Shown piece after piece: positions 49,710 to 63,286 of a DNA stretch of 64,000 bases; position 1 is the stretch's first letter, and every line of letters begins with the position of its first letter. The stretch is from Plecoglossus altivelis (taxonomy: Eukaryota > Chordata > Actinopteri > Osmeriformes > Plecoglossidae), in contig BROE01000010.1 in the NCBI GenBank assembly GCA_036571765.1, positions 11,275,240 through 11,339,239 of the forward strand, in the 5' to 3' direction. Both the position numbers and the translations under genes were made by a program. The notes under the pieces were generated by a model. The model did no database searches. It was given only the letters and a program-made list of their open reading frames with translations, and was not told where the DNA came from.

Positions 49710-52700
49710 ATGCGGCCCTTTTCATTGTTGGCGCTGACCTGCCTTTATATGTCGCTGGCAACGCCGGCCTTTGCCGAGGAGGGCCTGGAGTTCCCCAGCT
49801 TCGACGGGAAGGACCGGGTGTTGGACATCAATGAGCGCAACTACAAGAAAGCTCTGAAGAGGTTCGACATGCTGTGCCTGCTGTATCACGAGCCTCTGCC
49901 AACCAATAAAGGCATGCAGAAGCAGTTCCAGATGACTGAGTTGGTCCTTGAGGTAAGACCCGACAAGAGAGGGGGTCAGTGGAGGAGACCAAAGAGAGAG
50001 ATAGTTATGCATCAAGCAGATGAAAGGGCAGAGAATTAGTGTATTATGATGAATGTATTAGGATTGTACGTCTAAAACAAATCAACCATTTATCCGATTG
50101 ACGTGAAGAGCTGATAGAGTTGAGCATGCACTGTAGGTCCGCCTTTTGTAACATCAATCACAGCCAAGACTTCATGTGACAGAGACACCAGGGTGAAAAC
50201 GACCCATCACCCACTCTTACTTCCCTTGAGCGCTGTTTTTTGTGGTTTCACCACATTGCTGCCCTGACTCTACCTGTCAAAACATGTCGTACGAAGGAAC
50301 GGCCCTGGTTGGCAAAGCTGGCTGTATTACTATCCTTTCATGTGTGACCCGAGGGATCTCTGAAATAAGTTTGTATTTATTCTTTCTGACATGATGAGTA
50401 GTTTTGTGATGCATTCGACTACACCTGCTTTCTGTATATCATACAGTAATTTCATGCTCAGTAAGTATTGTTTATATTTCCCATGTGGTGTCCTTATATT
50501 TCCAAACTGTGTCTGGGTCATTTCATTAATGAGAGCTCTCATTAGATCTGAAACCTCAAATGAATAGAGGTTGCTGCATGAACTTGTACAGTCAATATTC
50601 GATCAAGTATAAACTTGTCACCTTATTTTCCTGAAACTATTTTTAAAACATCACAGGTTTTGCATTCAGGTCTTCTCTTTAAAGTTAAGTGAACCAATTA
50701 CAAAATCAGTGGCCAGTGACAAAACTCTTTTCCACTGCAGTGTTTTTTGCTGTTTTGTCAATTTAGTCGGAAATATCGTCTACAAAGTAAACAGCAATGA
50801 GACTCAGGCATTTGTCTAACAGAGATGGGTCCACAGGGGGATTCCTCACCAACACCTTGTGATGAAAGTCTCTATTGACAAAGACAACATTGGCTGTGGA
50901 TGCCAGCAGGAACGCAAATACTAAACACAGAAAGAGAGAGAGAGAAAGAACTAAAAAGACAAAGGGAAGAAAGACAGAAATAGAAAACAGAAACGAACAA
51001 AAAATGATGACGTTTCAAATTGAGGAATAAAGTTCTGTCTTCTTGAATACTCAGCTCACAGCCCAAGTCCTGGAGGACAAAGACATCGGGTTTGGCATGG
51101 TGGACTCCCAGAAGGATGCCAAAGTGGCAAGGAAACTGGGTATGTCAAAAACACTGCTCACACCATGGCTTCCTTGTTACGACCATCATCCAAAGTTTTT
51201 CCACAATGTCATCTGAGGAATGATCTCAGTCAAGGTCATGAAACACAATATTTCAAATATTCCCCAAATACGTGGTGAAATCATAGCAGAACATGTCATA
51301 TGTGGGTGTCTGGGTGTGTTGCTTGTGAGCGTAGGACTGGAGGAGGAGGGCAGTCTGTACGTCTTCAAGGACGACCGTGTGATCGAGTTTGACGGGGAGC
51401 TCTCCGCGGACACTCTGGTGGAGTTCCTGCTGGATGTGAGTAAAGGTGACCGAGGAGGAAGACAGGAGGAAGGGATTCATGCTGCTTTCATCTTCTAGCG
51501 TAGAGAGCTCTGCTTTGTTTCAACACATTTAAATGACTGACAAAGATCTTCGTAGGGACTAAACGAAAGGTTTCCTACCTCTAGACTCTTCTTGCTCTGT
51601 CAGTTAATCTGTTCAATGAGATAATAGAAGTTAGTGGTGGGTTGGAGGAGCAGGAATCTACCTTGTCACGCTGATGAAATACACAATGGTGACACAACCA
51701 TTCGAATGTCTTTTTTCTTCAAAATAGTTCTACACAGAAGCAATGCTTTTCTCCTCTTCGGAGTGCATTCTAATATGTTTCTGTCACCCGCAGGTGTTGG
51801 AGGACCCAGTGGAACTTATTAGTAACGCCATGGAACTCCGTGCCTTTGAACGAATGGAGGAAGACATACGTCTCATCGGTTACTTCAGGGGAGAAGACTC
51901 ATGTAAGCTTTGGGGGACTGTGTGTTTGCACGTCCACGGGCGTCTACGGAAGGGAGTGAGCCACTGGCTCTTGACAACGGTTCAAAAGGCACTCGTAACC
52001 CTTGGTAACGAGGCGCTCGGCTCTGACACGCTCCGCAAGCCTCAGAGAGGGGACGTAGCTCAGCTCCAGTCATGCTCCCCCCCCTCCCCCCTCCAGCCTC
52101 CCCACTGGGCGCTTCCTCCTCCCCCGAGCCTCACTCTGGCTCTTGGACGCTAATGGAGGCAAATAACCATTAAGCTGGCTTCTAAAAAGACTTCCTGTTC
52201 CAGGCTGAGGCCCTCTCACTTAGCCTCACGAGAGCCTTTAAATAGCTTCTAGTTCTTTGTTTAGTGGGTCGAGAGCAATTATAGTGCTGCTTGAAAAAAG
52301 AAAAAAAAATGACGAGAGAAAGGGATGAAAGAGATAGGGGTGATAAAATATCCTTTTTCATGACTGTGGCGTGATGGTGCTGTTATCTACTGTAGAGTAC
52401 AAGTTCTTGAAGGAGGTGTGTTGAGCCCTTGGCTTTGACCTTTGCTTCGACGTGTTGCTGTTAACAACCGTAGAAACTGCCATTCTGTTGCTGTGACATG
52501 GAGGGGGTTAGATCACGCTGTGACATTGGATGACTTGTCTCGTCACATTACACACCGTACCGCTATTTATCCGAAAGATGGATGAACGCGTCTGTGATTG
52601 AATGCACTTCGTCCGAACTGTGATTTTCATCTTAACCCACCTTCTCCCTCTCTCTGTTTCTCTCGCTCTCGCTCAGACTACAAGGCCTTTCAGGAGGCCT

Positions 52701-54191
52701 CGGAACGTTTCCAACCCTACATCAAGTTCTTTGCCACATTTGACAAAGCCGTAAGACCAATCAGAAACTATATTTATGTTACAATATATCCTATCAAGAA
52801 ACAGGTTTTTCAATGGGTATTTTACAGTCTATTCTTGACAGTAGTCCTCATAACTAGATCTGATCCCCTGGTGTGTTGTACAATACAGGTGGCGAAGCAT
52901 CTTTCTCTAAAGATGAACGAGGTGAACTTTTACGAGCCTTTCATGGAGGAACCATCCATTCTTCCTGGAAGGCCTCTCTCAGAGATGGACATCGTTGACT
53001 TTGTCAACCAACACCGAAGGTAGAGGTCCTCAAAGACATCACCTAAGGCCCAGTCGTTTGTAACTGGCTACTGGCTACTTTCCAGTTGAAAGCCTGTTTT
53101 TGTTGCTGTTGTTCAATCATGAGCTGTGATGCCTTGCAGGGCGACGTTGAGAAAACTGCGTGCGGAAGACATGTTTGAGACTTGGGTGAGTCAGAGCGAG
53201 TCTGGTCTTGGTCAACGTCGTAGGCCCGTGTTCACTCTCACGCTCTGCCATGTTTTTCCTCATCTCAGGAAGACGACATGGACGGAATTCACATTGTGGC
53301 TTTTGCAGAGGAGGAAGATCCTGGTTGGTGAATCCCTGAGTCAGACATATCCACACACTTCACCTCAAGCAAAGGGCACACAATAACAAGCGTCCGTTTG
53401 GTTTCAGACGGCTATGAGTTCCTGGAGATTCTTAAAGATGTAGCGAGAGACAATACCAACAACCCAGAGCTGAGCATCGTGTGGATCGACCCTGATGACT
53501 TCCCCCTGGTGTGACCCCCCTCTGTGTCTCCACATCTGTGCCAAACACTGCTAGCACACACTTTAGGTGGTCTTCATTACAAGTTGAAATAAAAACACCT
53601 CAGTAATTGGATTTAACATATTGGACAGGAAGTGTGCTCTTCCCCAGGCTGCGTATTTAAGATGAACAAACTCATCTCTCGGATTGAACGCCACTTGTAC
53701 GGTTGAAGAGTGCTTCTTGTGTTTGTGTCCACACAGCTAACCACCTACTGGGAGAAGACCTTTAAGGTTGACCTGTTCAGGCCTCAGATTGGAGTGGTCA
53801 ACGTTACAGACGTGAGTCCCACATCTCCCAGCACCATCTCCCTTATGTGGATAAGAATATAGTCTAATCATTTGGTGCTGAACAGAAATGCAGACATTCT
53901 AAGTCGTGGTCTTCTAGACTGTTTACCACTCAAGATAGCTTTACTTGTGCTGACCTCCAACCTGTGACCTTATGCTCTCAGGCTGACAGCATCTGGTTGG
54001 ACATGTCCAACGATGAGGACCTGCCCACAGCGGAGGAACTGGAGGACTGGATAGAGGATGTGCTGTCTGGGAGGGTCAACACAGAGGATGATGACGTGGC
54101 GGATGATGGTGATGATGGTGACCGTGATGGACACGGCGGAGGCCACAGGGATGACAGCGACGAAGACGACGAGCGTGAGGAGGATGACTAG
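49710..54191 (+). CDS. casq2: Calsequestrin-2 (cardiac-type SR calcium buffer)
   Basis: Low-affinity, high-capacity calcium-binding protein of the sarcoplasmic-reticulum lumen, linked to ryanodine-receptor calcium release. Eleven plus-strand exons: 49710-49952, 51055-51139, 51335-51435, 51794-51902, 52677-52750, 52889-53019, 53140-53185, 53269-53323, 53408-53508, 53737-53811 and 53982-54191, joining in frame to 409 residues (human 399). A 21-residue signal peptide precedes EEGLEFPSFDGKDRV. Three thioredoxin-like domains follow. TFKVDLFRPQIGVVNVTDAD and EDVLSGRVNTEDDD match CASQ2 better than CASQ1, and the neighbour vangl1 agrees with the human CASQ2 locus. The C-terminal acidic tail (about 35 residues) is Asp-rich but broken by several Gly, two His and some Arg, unlike the almost pure Asp/Glu tail of mammals. 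Confidence 0.95.
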
Positions 54192-54585
54192 CCAGATGTC
54201 CGGTCTATGCCGTGGCCTTGCAAAACAAGGCCATCGTCACATTATCATTACCCTGATATTGACATGAAAATTGGCTGACTGGAAGTAACACAGTAAAACT
54301 AGGTTTTGTACCAGATAAATAGTATCTATATAATATCAGCAAAACAACAGCTAGGCAAGTGACAGTGTAAATTGTACAAGATACCTTAGATTGGCTCCGT
54401 CAATGAGAAAATGTTCAAAATAAGAAGCGTAAGCTATGGATTGTAAGCTAAGATAGATATTCTTTAGGTGTAGAGGGTGTCTTAGTAGAACGAGTGTGTA
54501 CTCCACACAATAACAAATCACTTTGTGTACTGTACTGTGGTTGTGTCATAATTGATTGTCCTTGAATGCTTGCTGTGATCATATG

Positions 54586-54591
54586 AATAAA
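54586..54591 (+). terminator. Poly(A) signal, casq2
   Basis: Canonical AATAAA about 395 bases after the casq2 stop in a T-rich context. Confidence 0.65.
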
Positions 54592-54862
54592 TCTGGGTTG
54601 ACATTTTTATTTAATGCAAAGTTTTGATGGGATATTTCCATTCAAGGCTGTCAAACGTGTTCAGAGGTGATACTGTCCCCTATTAAAGCCTCGTCGAAGC
54701 CTCGACTCCCATACTCTGATCTGAGTAACAATCGTTCACTGCCTTCCAGCCCTTTCTGCTTGAATTATTTAAACCAAATTTAAATAATTCAGCATGATTA
54801 GCACACCTAAAGCAGACTAGGAAGTGAGAGGGATCTTGGAACTACAACTGTACACATCACAT

Positions 54863-54886
54863 CACACACACACACACACACACACA
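54863..54886. repeat. (CA)n microsatellite
   Basis: About twelve CA units in the casq2-vangl1 intergenic region. Confidence 0.9.
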
Positions 54887-56101
54887 GTGTGCCCATCACT
54901 GTCACTAGAACATCCATTATTAACCAAACACTTCATGTGATTCACCGTCCTCGAGATATGCCCATATGATACGATACGTCCAAAGAATGTCTGGATTACG
55001 GAACGCTTCATCAACATGCCACGTTACCGTTTGCTGAGGATAAAGTGTTCAGCGTGCCCTCCGGGGCAGCTTAGTACACTTCAGGCAAACATGTACGACT
55101 GGGGGAGTTCTGGAGATCTCTGGGGGTCTTCTGTTCAGTGACATCCCTGTCTCCGCTTAAAAGATGATTGGAAAAGGGGTTTGGGTTTGTGACCAGCGAA
55201 GGAGAGATGCGACTGAGGGCTGAAGTACCTGGATACCCTTCAATCTAAGATCCTGCTTCACAGCACTGACCTTGATGAGGGGTTCTAAAGCCTGGAAAAG
55301 CCTAGATTGGGAGCGACCGTGAGACTCACATCTCATGGAAATCTTTCCACTGCCACTCCAGACCGACCAGCACTGAAAAAACGGGGGGAAAAAGTCATTA
55401 CTCAACCAAATAGAGAAGGGAGGAGAAGAGGAAAAACATATTCCATTTAGATGCAAATGTTTCTCGCCTCTCCTACACTACCCTCTCTCCCTCTGCCTCT
55501 CCGCTGGATCTTCAGCTAAGCAGATGAGAAGAGGGGATTAAGCCAGGGACAGATGAGTTCTGACAGGCAGGCCCACGGACTGTTTTTCCAGGGATGAGGT
55601 CGTTTGTTTCGCCATTGGAAATTCACATTCGTTTACCCATGAGGCCGTGTGGCGTGGCGGCACCCCTCCGAGATCCTGACAGCAAGCCAATTACCGCGGG
55701 GACCATGACAACAAGACCCCCCAAAAATAACCCCCCAAAAACTGACATTCAGCTCAACTGTGGAGGAAAGTGACCCGGGTGTTGATGGAGAGTGACAGGG
55801 CAGAATGTTGGCCCTAACTCAGTGCAAATGAAGATGTCTTTATAGTTAATAGGAGTCAGTCTAGGTTTGACCATGGAGAGAACTTCGTTAGAAACTACAA
55901 TGGATCTCAAGAGTATCAACAGGATGAGATCTCCACATTAACCTGCTGTGGCACAGCAACAAGTTAACGACCCAAATCAGGTCTGAACTCGTTAAAAGCG
56001 CACAGAATCCTAATTAAAAAATCGACTTGACATCACGTTCGTCAGGTGGCTAAACGCACAGTCGGTCTACGCAGCCAGTTTACAAATGTTCAATAAAAAT
56101 G

Positions 56102-56107
56102 TTTATT
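56102..56107 (-). terminator. Candidate poly(A) signal, vangl1
   Basis: Minus-strand AATAAA about 2.4 kb after the vangl1 stop. It would imply a long 3' untranslated region. This is inference only; I did not search exhaustively for nearer signals. Confidence 0.3.
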
Positions 56108-58480
56108 TTTTTATACAAATGCGTATGCTGTGAAGTTGAAACATTACATTGCAATGTCAGGTCAACAAAAAGCAGCCTTCAGAAAATGAGGGCCGTTCTG
56201 ACAGCAAACCTGGCACTGTTTGAGAGCAGAGGGGGGAAAGGCCATTGTCATGTGATCTGGAATGGCATACAAATGTACATACATGCTGACATAAATACAT
56301 ACAGTGTAAAAACAAGAGGCACAGTCACATTGGGAGCTCGGGGTTTCGGCCAAGTCCATTTGTCTTCGGTACAAAACACAACCAGTGCTGGAAGGTAGAA
56401 AAACACGTTGGTTTTCTTTACATAAACAGAGGAAACAGCAGAAATAGGCTCCTGTGGGATTCTCAGGAGTCACATTTACAGTGAAAAAGGATCGGTATAA
56501 ACATACTGTCGTAGATTCCCTCAGAATGGGAGAATGTGTGACCAAGTCTCACTTGAGACAGATCCAAGACTGGCACTGGGAGGGGTTGTCCACCAGAGGA
56601 CGCTAATGTGCAGTCTAGGTTTTTGTGAAGGATAATTCAGTGGGTTTGATCAAATATACTCCTATATGGTCAGCTTTTATTAAGGTGTGTGTGTATACCT
56701 GTAGGAGAATATTCTGTGTCTAGTTGGAATCTTATATTAATCATTTGTTAATCATAGCTTTAGTCTGTTTGACTTCAAATAGATAAGTTGAGACCTGAAG
56801 GAGACCTTCTATGGACACAGTTTTGCATAACATGTATGTTGGTGTAAAAAGCCCAATTTAATTTGTGTCAGAGTATCCTTTAAATATGAAAAATGGCACA
56901 AAATAATAATAATCTTCAAATTCAAATGAAATTGACCTCCAGGGCCATTGGTGAGGTCTGGAAACAGACTTCATACATGGTGATAAACCACAAACAAAAG
57001 GAACCAGTAGTGTGAGAGGCTTCTTCTCCAACCTTCCAGTACTTTCCTTCTTAGAAGAACTGCTCTAGAGCCAGTTCAAAAGCACATTAGCTTTAGCTTA
57101 AGAATGATATCATTAGTCAGACGTGTCCTGTACGCTCATTTCTCTTCATAATATTAACAGGAGGGAGAATTTGACCCCTGAGATCATGTATCAATTGAAG
57201 TATTGGAAGCAAAAAAGACATTAGGAACCTTTAAATAATGGACGATTCACAGCTGAATCCAGCTGGTTCAATGTGCACTTGTGCCCGGTGCAAGTAGCTC
57301 CTAGCTCACAACACGAGACAGGAGTTTGACACATCACGTGTCTCCCATTTGAGTGGAAATGTTCTGTATTTGCTCCATCGCACCTGGCGGGACAATGCGC
57401 ATTAGTGCTACCGCTGCCACAAAATGCCCCACTTTAAGGTCTAAAAATAACCTTGGGTCAGTTCCCTGGGATTTGCAGAGATTTCGCCTCTGAGGTTCAA
57501 ACTTGAAATTGGCCTGAAATTCACTGTTTCCACTAATGACAAACCAGGGATGTGTTCAAAATCAGAATCGTGTTGTTAAAAAGGTAACCGATCGTTCATG
57601 TATTTCCCACTCAGTGTGCTGCACCTTGGGAGAAGAGACACGGCACATTTGAGTAGCCTCACGTACACATGCCACATATCCGAGTGTTTAGACATATTCA
57701 ATATACAGACATGAAAATCATGTGCATTTGACGCGTATTATATATTAAGTGTCAGTTTAGAGTCGTGATGATTCAATTTGGGTTCATTGCCAAACAGATT
57801 TGGATCAGTGGACAGATAGTCTTGGATATCTTCTAGTTACCAAGATGAGACACACGGATCTCCTTTCTCGAGCGAGGACACATCTAGACCCGTCGACAAA
57901 CGAGGCAGAGAGGCAGGAGAGGAGCAGGAGGCAGTAGGGCTTTCTGCTGGGCTGTTGGAGTCAGCTTGGAGAGGTTTCCTGTAAGAACCCAACATGTTGT
58001 CAAGACGTTCCTGTCCTTAGTGGTTAGTCTGTCTGTGGGGAATGAAGGAGTGCCCATGGCAACGGTGTCGCATGACACATGGGGGTGATATTTCACAGGA
58101 TGCTCCATTGTGATGAGTCAAAATCAAGCGCTCCCCTCCCCCTCCCTCCCTCCCTCCCTCGACGTCAGCTCAGCTACAGAGTCTTCCAGGGGAGAAACAA
58201 GAGACTGCGCAGTCACACGTCCATGAACGCTCACATCTGTACAGTTCCGCCTTCAGAAAGAGCTGCGTCAAACTCGTCTGAAACACTTTGAGCTCCTTCT
58301 TCTTCAAAACAACTCAAGAGAAACCAAAGATAAAAAAAGAACAATATATTCAAACTTTGTGTAATTTATACTCATATGTAATATATATATATAAAAAAAC
58401 TGCAAACCCCAAATAAAACCTTTGATAGAAAATAAAACGAAAAGGGGGGACTTTAAAAAAACGACGCGACGCGGACAGTT

Positions 58481-61301
58481 TTAGACTGAGGTTTCTGATT
58501 GTAGCCGCAGGACAAACTTGTGTGACTTGGGGTCGATGTACTCCTCCGACAGCTGGATGTAGGGGATCCTCTTGGTGGTCACCACCAGGCTGAAGTCTAT
58601 GCACTTGAGCAGGAAGGTGCCGCCCTCTTTCAGGCTGCTGGTGACGGACGCCTCGCTGATCAGCGTCCACTGTCGAGCCTGCCATCGCTCTCTGCCGTAC
58701 TGCAGGGTGGGCCCCGGACTCAGGTAGCTCTCCAGGAAGGCCTGACACACACACACGCACACACGCACACACAAATCCCAAAAAGGAGTTAGAGGTTGAT
58801 TATCATGGTTTCAATCAGACAGCATTACAGCTCGACACTAGTCAGCTGGATCTGTACTAACAGACTGGACCGACTGGTCCACCCTGAGGCACGCAGACAG
58901 CTCTGGGCTGTGCACAAGCTCTGGACACAGACAGACGAGCTGGACCGATGATGCCAGACAGACGCACAGTGCACCTTTCCAGGCCCCCTTCCCCCACCTT
59001 GGGCGTCATGTTGTTGGTGATGCAGAAGGCCAGGTGCTGCTGGATGCTCTCCATGCTGTGGCAGTGCTGCTGCTTGGTGGTGCGGAGGTACTTCTGCAGG
59101 GCGCGCGCCATGGAGGGGAAGATAGCCTGGGCAGCCTCGCGGGGGTCCATCACGTCCCCCGGGGCCTTCTTCTGCTCCTCCTCCTGCATGCGCTTGATGT
59201 GGGTGAAGGCCTCCTCTACCGCCACCACCAGCCTGGGAGGAGAAGCACCAAAGGATCAGAAACAGAATAGGGATCGACTTGCTGTACTTGAATACTCACC
59301 GCTAGACAATTTGAGAAAAAAAAATGTTCAGCGCCGGAATGTTCTCTGACAAGCCCCCCTTGCGCCTGAAAGGAAGTTGTCTGGCTAAAGCTCAGCGGGT
59401 TTCCTCACCGCGCCTTGCGTTTGCGGACACGCCTCTCGTGCTCCGCCTCCTCGTAGTAGAGCTCGTTGTGACTGGTGTCCCTGCGGCGGGCGGCTGCGGC
59501 GATCATGGCTCGCGACTGGGAGTGGGCCATTCCAGCTGCAGCGTTGTTGCCAGGGCCTGGGGGGGGGGCGCACAGAAACACTGGAGGTATGAGGATAGTA
59601 CACACACACACACAGACTGAAACACACACATATGCACAAAACCACACACAGTAAAGCACAGTACATAAACCTCCACATGACACAGAAACTTGGTGTGTTT
59701 ACTCCAAAATACGGAATTCTCATTACAAGATTAACATGGGCAGTAAAAAGCTAGTTTTCAGTTCAAGTATCTCACCCCACACACAGAGATTCAAATTCTG
59801 CAATCTTGATTTCTCTGCTACTCTGTGTCTTGGGGCGGTGTGGAATGTCCGCCTTCATAACCATCCCCACTAACTTCAAAAGTTCCCTCCGCAGTGCTGG
59901 TAATTAGGAGGCTATTAATATGCAAGGGAGCCATGGCTCATGCTAATGCAGGTTAAGAAGAGGGCTGAACTGGAGCTGGTGAATAATTGATGCAGGTTTG
60001 TGGAGATCGACAACGGTGAGAATAAGTCATGCCACAGAGAGAGAGGGAGAGAGAGAGAGAGAGGGTGCGAGAGCGAGCGAGCAAAAGAGATAGCAAGAGA
60101 GAGAGAGAGAGAGAGAGAAAGCGAGAGAGAGCACTTCTAGTATTCCACACATATGATCGCCGGCAGCGTCGGGTCTTGAACCAGATTCGGGTCACAAACC
60201 CAGCAAACTTGTGAATCCAACCTGGAGAACACATCTCTGTCTGCACAGCCCAGGGGACCAGGAGGATAAACCACAGAGGAGGTGCTGACCCACCAGACAG
60301 CAGACCGGACTATCCCTGTTGCATCAACAGCCCTATCAGAACAGGAAACAACCACCACAGAGAAGGATGGGGCTCTGAGCCTAGACCATGTCTCCTGTTA
60401 AATGGGGTGGAGAGCTAGTTTGAAGGCAGGGATTACTGCAGGGGGACGTTCCTTGTCCTGGTAGCCCAGTTCAGGCTCTGTCTTACCAGCACGAAGGGAT
60501 GAAAGGAGCGGCAGAACAGGCAGATGGACATTGATTTGGCACCGGTGTCATCGACGCATTATTTTAGATCTGAGCTCAATTCGGAGAGTGGAGGAGGAGA
60601 TGGTAAAAGAGGAAAAGGATATTGGGTGCACAGGGAGAGAGTGAAAAGGAGGAGTATGGTGATTGTGTGGGACTTGAGTACGCTTGAGGAAGAAAAATAC
60701 TTGTAGTCTGTGTTTGAGTGCTGCTGTTCTGGTTGTGACTGGGGTCCAATAAAAAATAAGCCAGGTACAGTAGCTTGGCAAGTGTCCACGCACACAGGAG
60801 GAAGTACATCTAAGCAGTACCCAGTGTGGCGCCGTCATGTCAACCGTACAGTGCAAGGGGATTGGTAGGCTGCAGCTCCAGTGGGCGTGACCAGGGTGCA
60901 TGAGTGACAGGTGGCCGTGCTCTGAGATGCAGGGTTTTTAGAGTGACACCAAAGCTGCTTTTACTTACTGTCCAATAGGTACGCTTTCAGTTTAGCTTTA
61001 AAGATTTCTTTAGTGGGTTGAGCACGGGAAAGCAGAGAGAGAGACAGGAGGGGAGGAGAGACGGTTACCGATGGGCAAGGGACAGGAGACAAAGATCGGC
61101 ACAGGTACACAGTCACGACCCACACACAGACCCTGCCACTCACCCGTGGGCGACGCCGGGAACTCACCATCCACGTTGTAGACTTTGAGGCCGGCCAGAT
61201 GCTTGGCGGCGCGGGTCTTGGAGGCGGTCAGCAGGGCGGGGTTGTGGACCGGGAAGTCCCTGTAGTAGTTCTCCAAGATGGCCAGCGCTGCCCTCTGGAT
61301 A
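58481..61301 (-). CDS. vangl1: VANGL1 planar-cell-polarity protein (3' part; 5' exons off the window)
   Basis: Four-pass membrane scaffold of the Wnt/planar-cell-polarity pathway that binds Prickle and Dishevelled at cell junctions. Four minus-strand coding exons are visible: 61168-61301, 59409-59556, 58998-59232 and 58481-58741, joining in frame into about 258 C-terminal residues. They include SIQRAALAILENYYRDF, AAKHLAGLKVYNVDG, SRAMIAAAARRRDTSHNELY, VMDPREAAQAIFPSMARAL and the end KSHKFVLRLQSETSV, whose ETSV is the known PDZ ligand. QRAAL..LENYY, HSMESIQQHLAFCITN and LKCIDFSLVV favour VANGL1 over VANGL2, and casq2 beside it agrees with human 1p13. The N-terminus and the membrane segments are not in the window. 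The minus strand at 63999-63993 reads as a good donor (AA, then GTGAGT) in the required phase, so the next upstream exon probably ends at the edge. Confidence 0.95.
60036..60131. repeat. GA-rich simple repeat in vangl1 intron
   Basis: Imperfect GA repeat of about 95 bases in the intron between the vangl1 exons at 61168 and 59556. Confidence 0.85.
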
Positions 61302-61305
61302 CTGA

Positions 61306-61860
61306 GAGACCATGAGAGAGAGTGACCAAGAGAGTGACCAAGAGAGGAAGAGAGAGAGCGTGACCAAGAGAGGGAAAGAGAGAGAGTGACCGAGAGAGAG
61401 TGACCGAGAGAGTGAGAGACAGTGACAGAGAGAGAGAGAAACAGTGACCAAGAGAGAGAGAGAGACCAAGAGAGGGAAAGAGAGAGAGAGGGACCAAGAG
61501 AGAGTGACCGAGAGAGAGTGACCAAGAGAGAGAGAGCGTGACCAAGAGAGAGTCACCAAGAGAGAGAGCGTGACCAAAAGAGAGAGCGTGACCAACAGAG
61601 AGAGAGAGAGAGTGACAGAGAGAGTGACCAAGAGAGAGAGACAGGGACAGAGAGAGACCGAGAGAGAGTCACCAAGAGAGAGAGCGTGACCAAGAGAGAG
61701 AGCGTGACCAAGAGAGAGAGCGTGACCAAGAGAGAGAGCGTGACCAACAGAGAGAGAGAGAGTGACAGAGAGAGTGACCAAGAGAGAGTGACCAAGAGAG
61801 AGAGACAGGGACAGAGAGACAGGGACAGAGAGACAGGGACAGAGAGAGAGAGGGGAGGGA
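61306..61860. repeat. Compound GA/GACCAAGAGAGA minisatellite next to a vangl1 splice acceptor
   Basis: About 550 bases of GA-rich tandem variants built on units such as AGTGACCAAGAG, beginning within a few bases of the acceptor of the vangl1 exon at 61301. On the transcribed minus strand it is a continuous pyrimidine-rich CT tract. It has no stop codon in long stretches and so yields meaningless Ser/Leu-rich open frames. Confidence 0.9.
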
Positions 61861-63286
61861 GTGTTGGTGGGGAGGGGCAGGGATACAGAAGAGAAAAAAA
61901 GAGGCACAGAATAAATTAATGGACTCTGCAGCTGTTCAAAAACAGCAAAAGATCTGGCCTTTTCTGTAGAGGAAAAGACAATAAGCAAGAGACCCGCCGG
62001 TATTCAAATCAATAACGGAGAATGAATAAAACATTGGTCTGAGGTCCAAAAATGCTGCCGACGCACTCAAACAAACCGATCGATGCTAACAGAGTGGAAG
62101 CCCACATGAGAGATAGAGAGATGAGTATAGGGAAGATTCTGCAGAGATGAAAGACATCGTGACTGGTCTCTCTAAGCAACCCGGGACACAAAGCAACAGT
62201 GAAACCCGTAGATTGAAACGTCCCATTTCACCCAGGGAGAATCATTCAAGTCCATTATGTTCTTGAACTCCACATGGGGTCTAGTACGCAGACTGAGGTA
62301 CTAGAACTCACGAGAGCTGCAGACCTGAACATCTGGTCAGAGCCCTGAAGGGGAAAACCTTCCTTCAGAGTGGCCTGGGTTCAGATCCCACCCTCCGTTC
62401 AGTAAAACAGCCCCTGTGTTAAGATACTGGGGAGGTGGGGAGGGGGGGGGAGAGTGGTTACCCAGGCTTGTGTCTCTCGTTAAGCGATGAGTCATTCTAA
62501 CTTAATAGCTGCCGATGACCCCGCATGCCAGGCCGGAGCATGTGCTTCTCATTTTCCTCGCAGCGGGAGCACAGCATGTCCTCTGTCCACCGGAATACCT
62601 CCTCCCCTCAGCCTCCCCTTGCCGCCGTGGTTAACCCAGCACGGCAGAGGCCGTCTGTCCACCACAGAGGGCTCAAGCCTGCTTATCACCCCCCCCCCCT
62701 ATGCTGGCTAGAGAAAAATGGCCGTCGGACGATGAAGGGTACTACTGGACTGAAACATACGCGTTCACAAAGCACCGAGATAGAAAACCACACCTGCTGT
62801 CTCCAAGGCTTAACCCCTCGATGCTTCACAGAGCATGTGACCAGGAACGCGAACCTGCAACCTTTTCAGGCTTTATCCTGGCATGTGACAAAAACTGAAT
62901 GCTGACAAGCGCGCATGAATGTTGCCATTAGCGATCTCAAAAACAAGGACAAACCACCATCTAAAGTTTTCAGAGCGCTACAAGGCACAGCCATTGTGTG
63001 GCAGGCAGCCGTTAAGTGCTGTGTCAGACTGCTGCTTTGATCAATTATTAAGCCGCAGCAAAGCTGAGGAAGACGCGAGCACCGAGCACAGAGCCGTCCC
63101 AGTTCTGCGTCCTCCTCTGTGCCCGTGGCTCTTGTGAAAGCAGGGGCTTGAAAGGCTGAGCCGCGCACTGGAAGTAAACAAGTAAACAACCGCCGAGCGG
63201 AATAGCAGGATCCCTCGGTGCGGACGGATCTCTGGAGGCTACGGTGGTTATCCGACGTGCTGCAATCTTCCAGGGGTTCCTCAAGA

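Larger units (their letters stand above)
54192..58480. other. 3' intergenic region between casq2 and vangl1
   Basis: About 4.3 kb between convergent genes. The left end is casq2 3' untranslated sequence to the AATAAA at 54586. The right part, from about 56.1 kb to 58.48 kb, may be a long vangl1 3' untranslated region, given a minus-strand AATAAA at 56102-56107. It includes a CA microsatellite near 54870. No coding exon was supported on either strand. Confidence 0.55.

Noticed and set aside
61164..61988. 274-residue minus-strand open frame
   Set aside because: It is translated from the GA/CT minisatellite, which lacks stops, and runs out of frame into the vangl1 exon.
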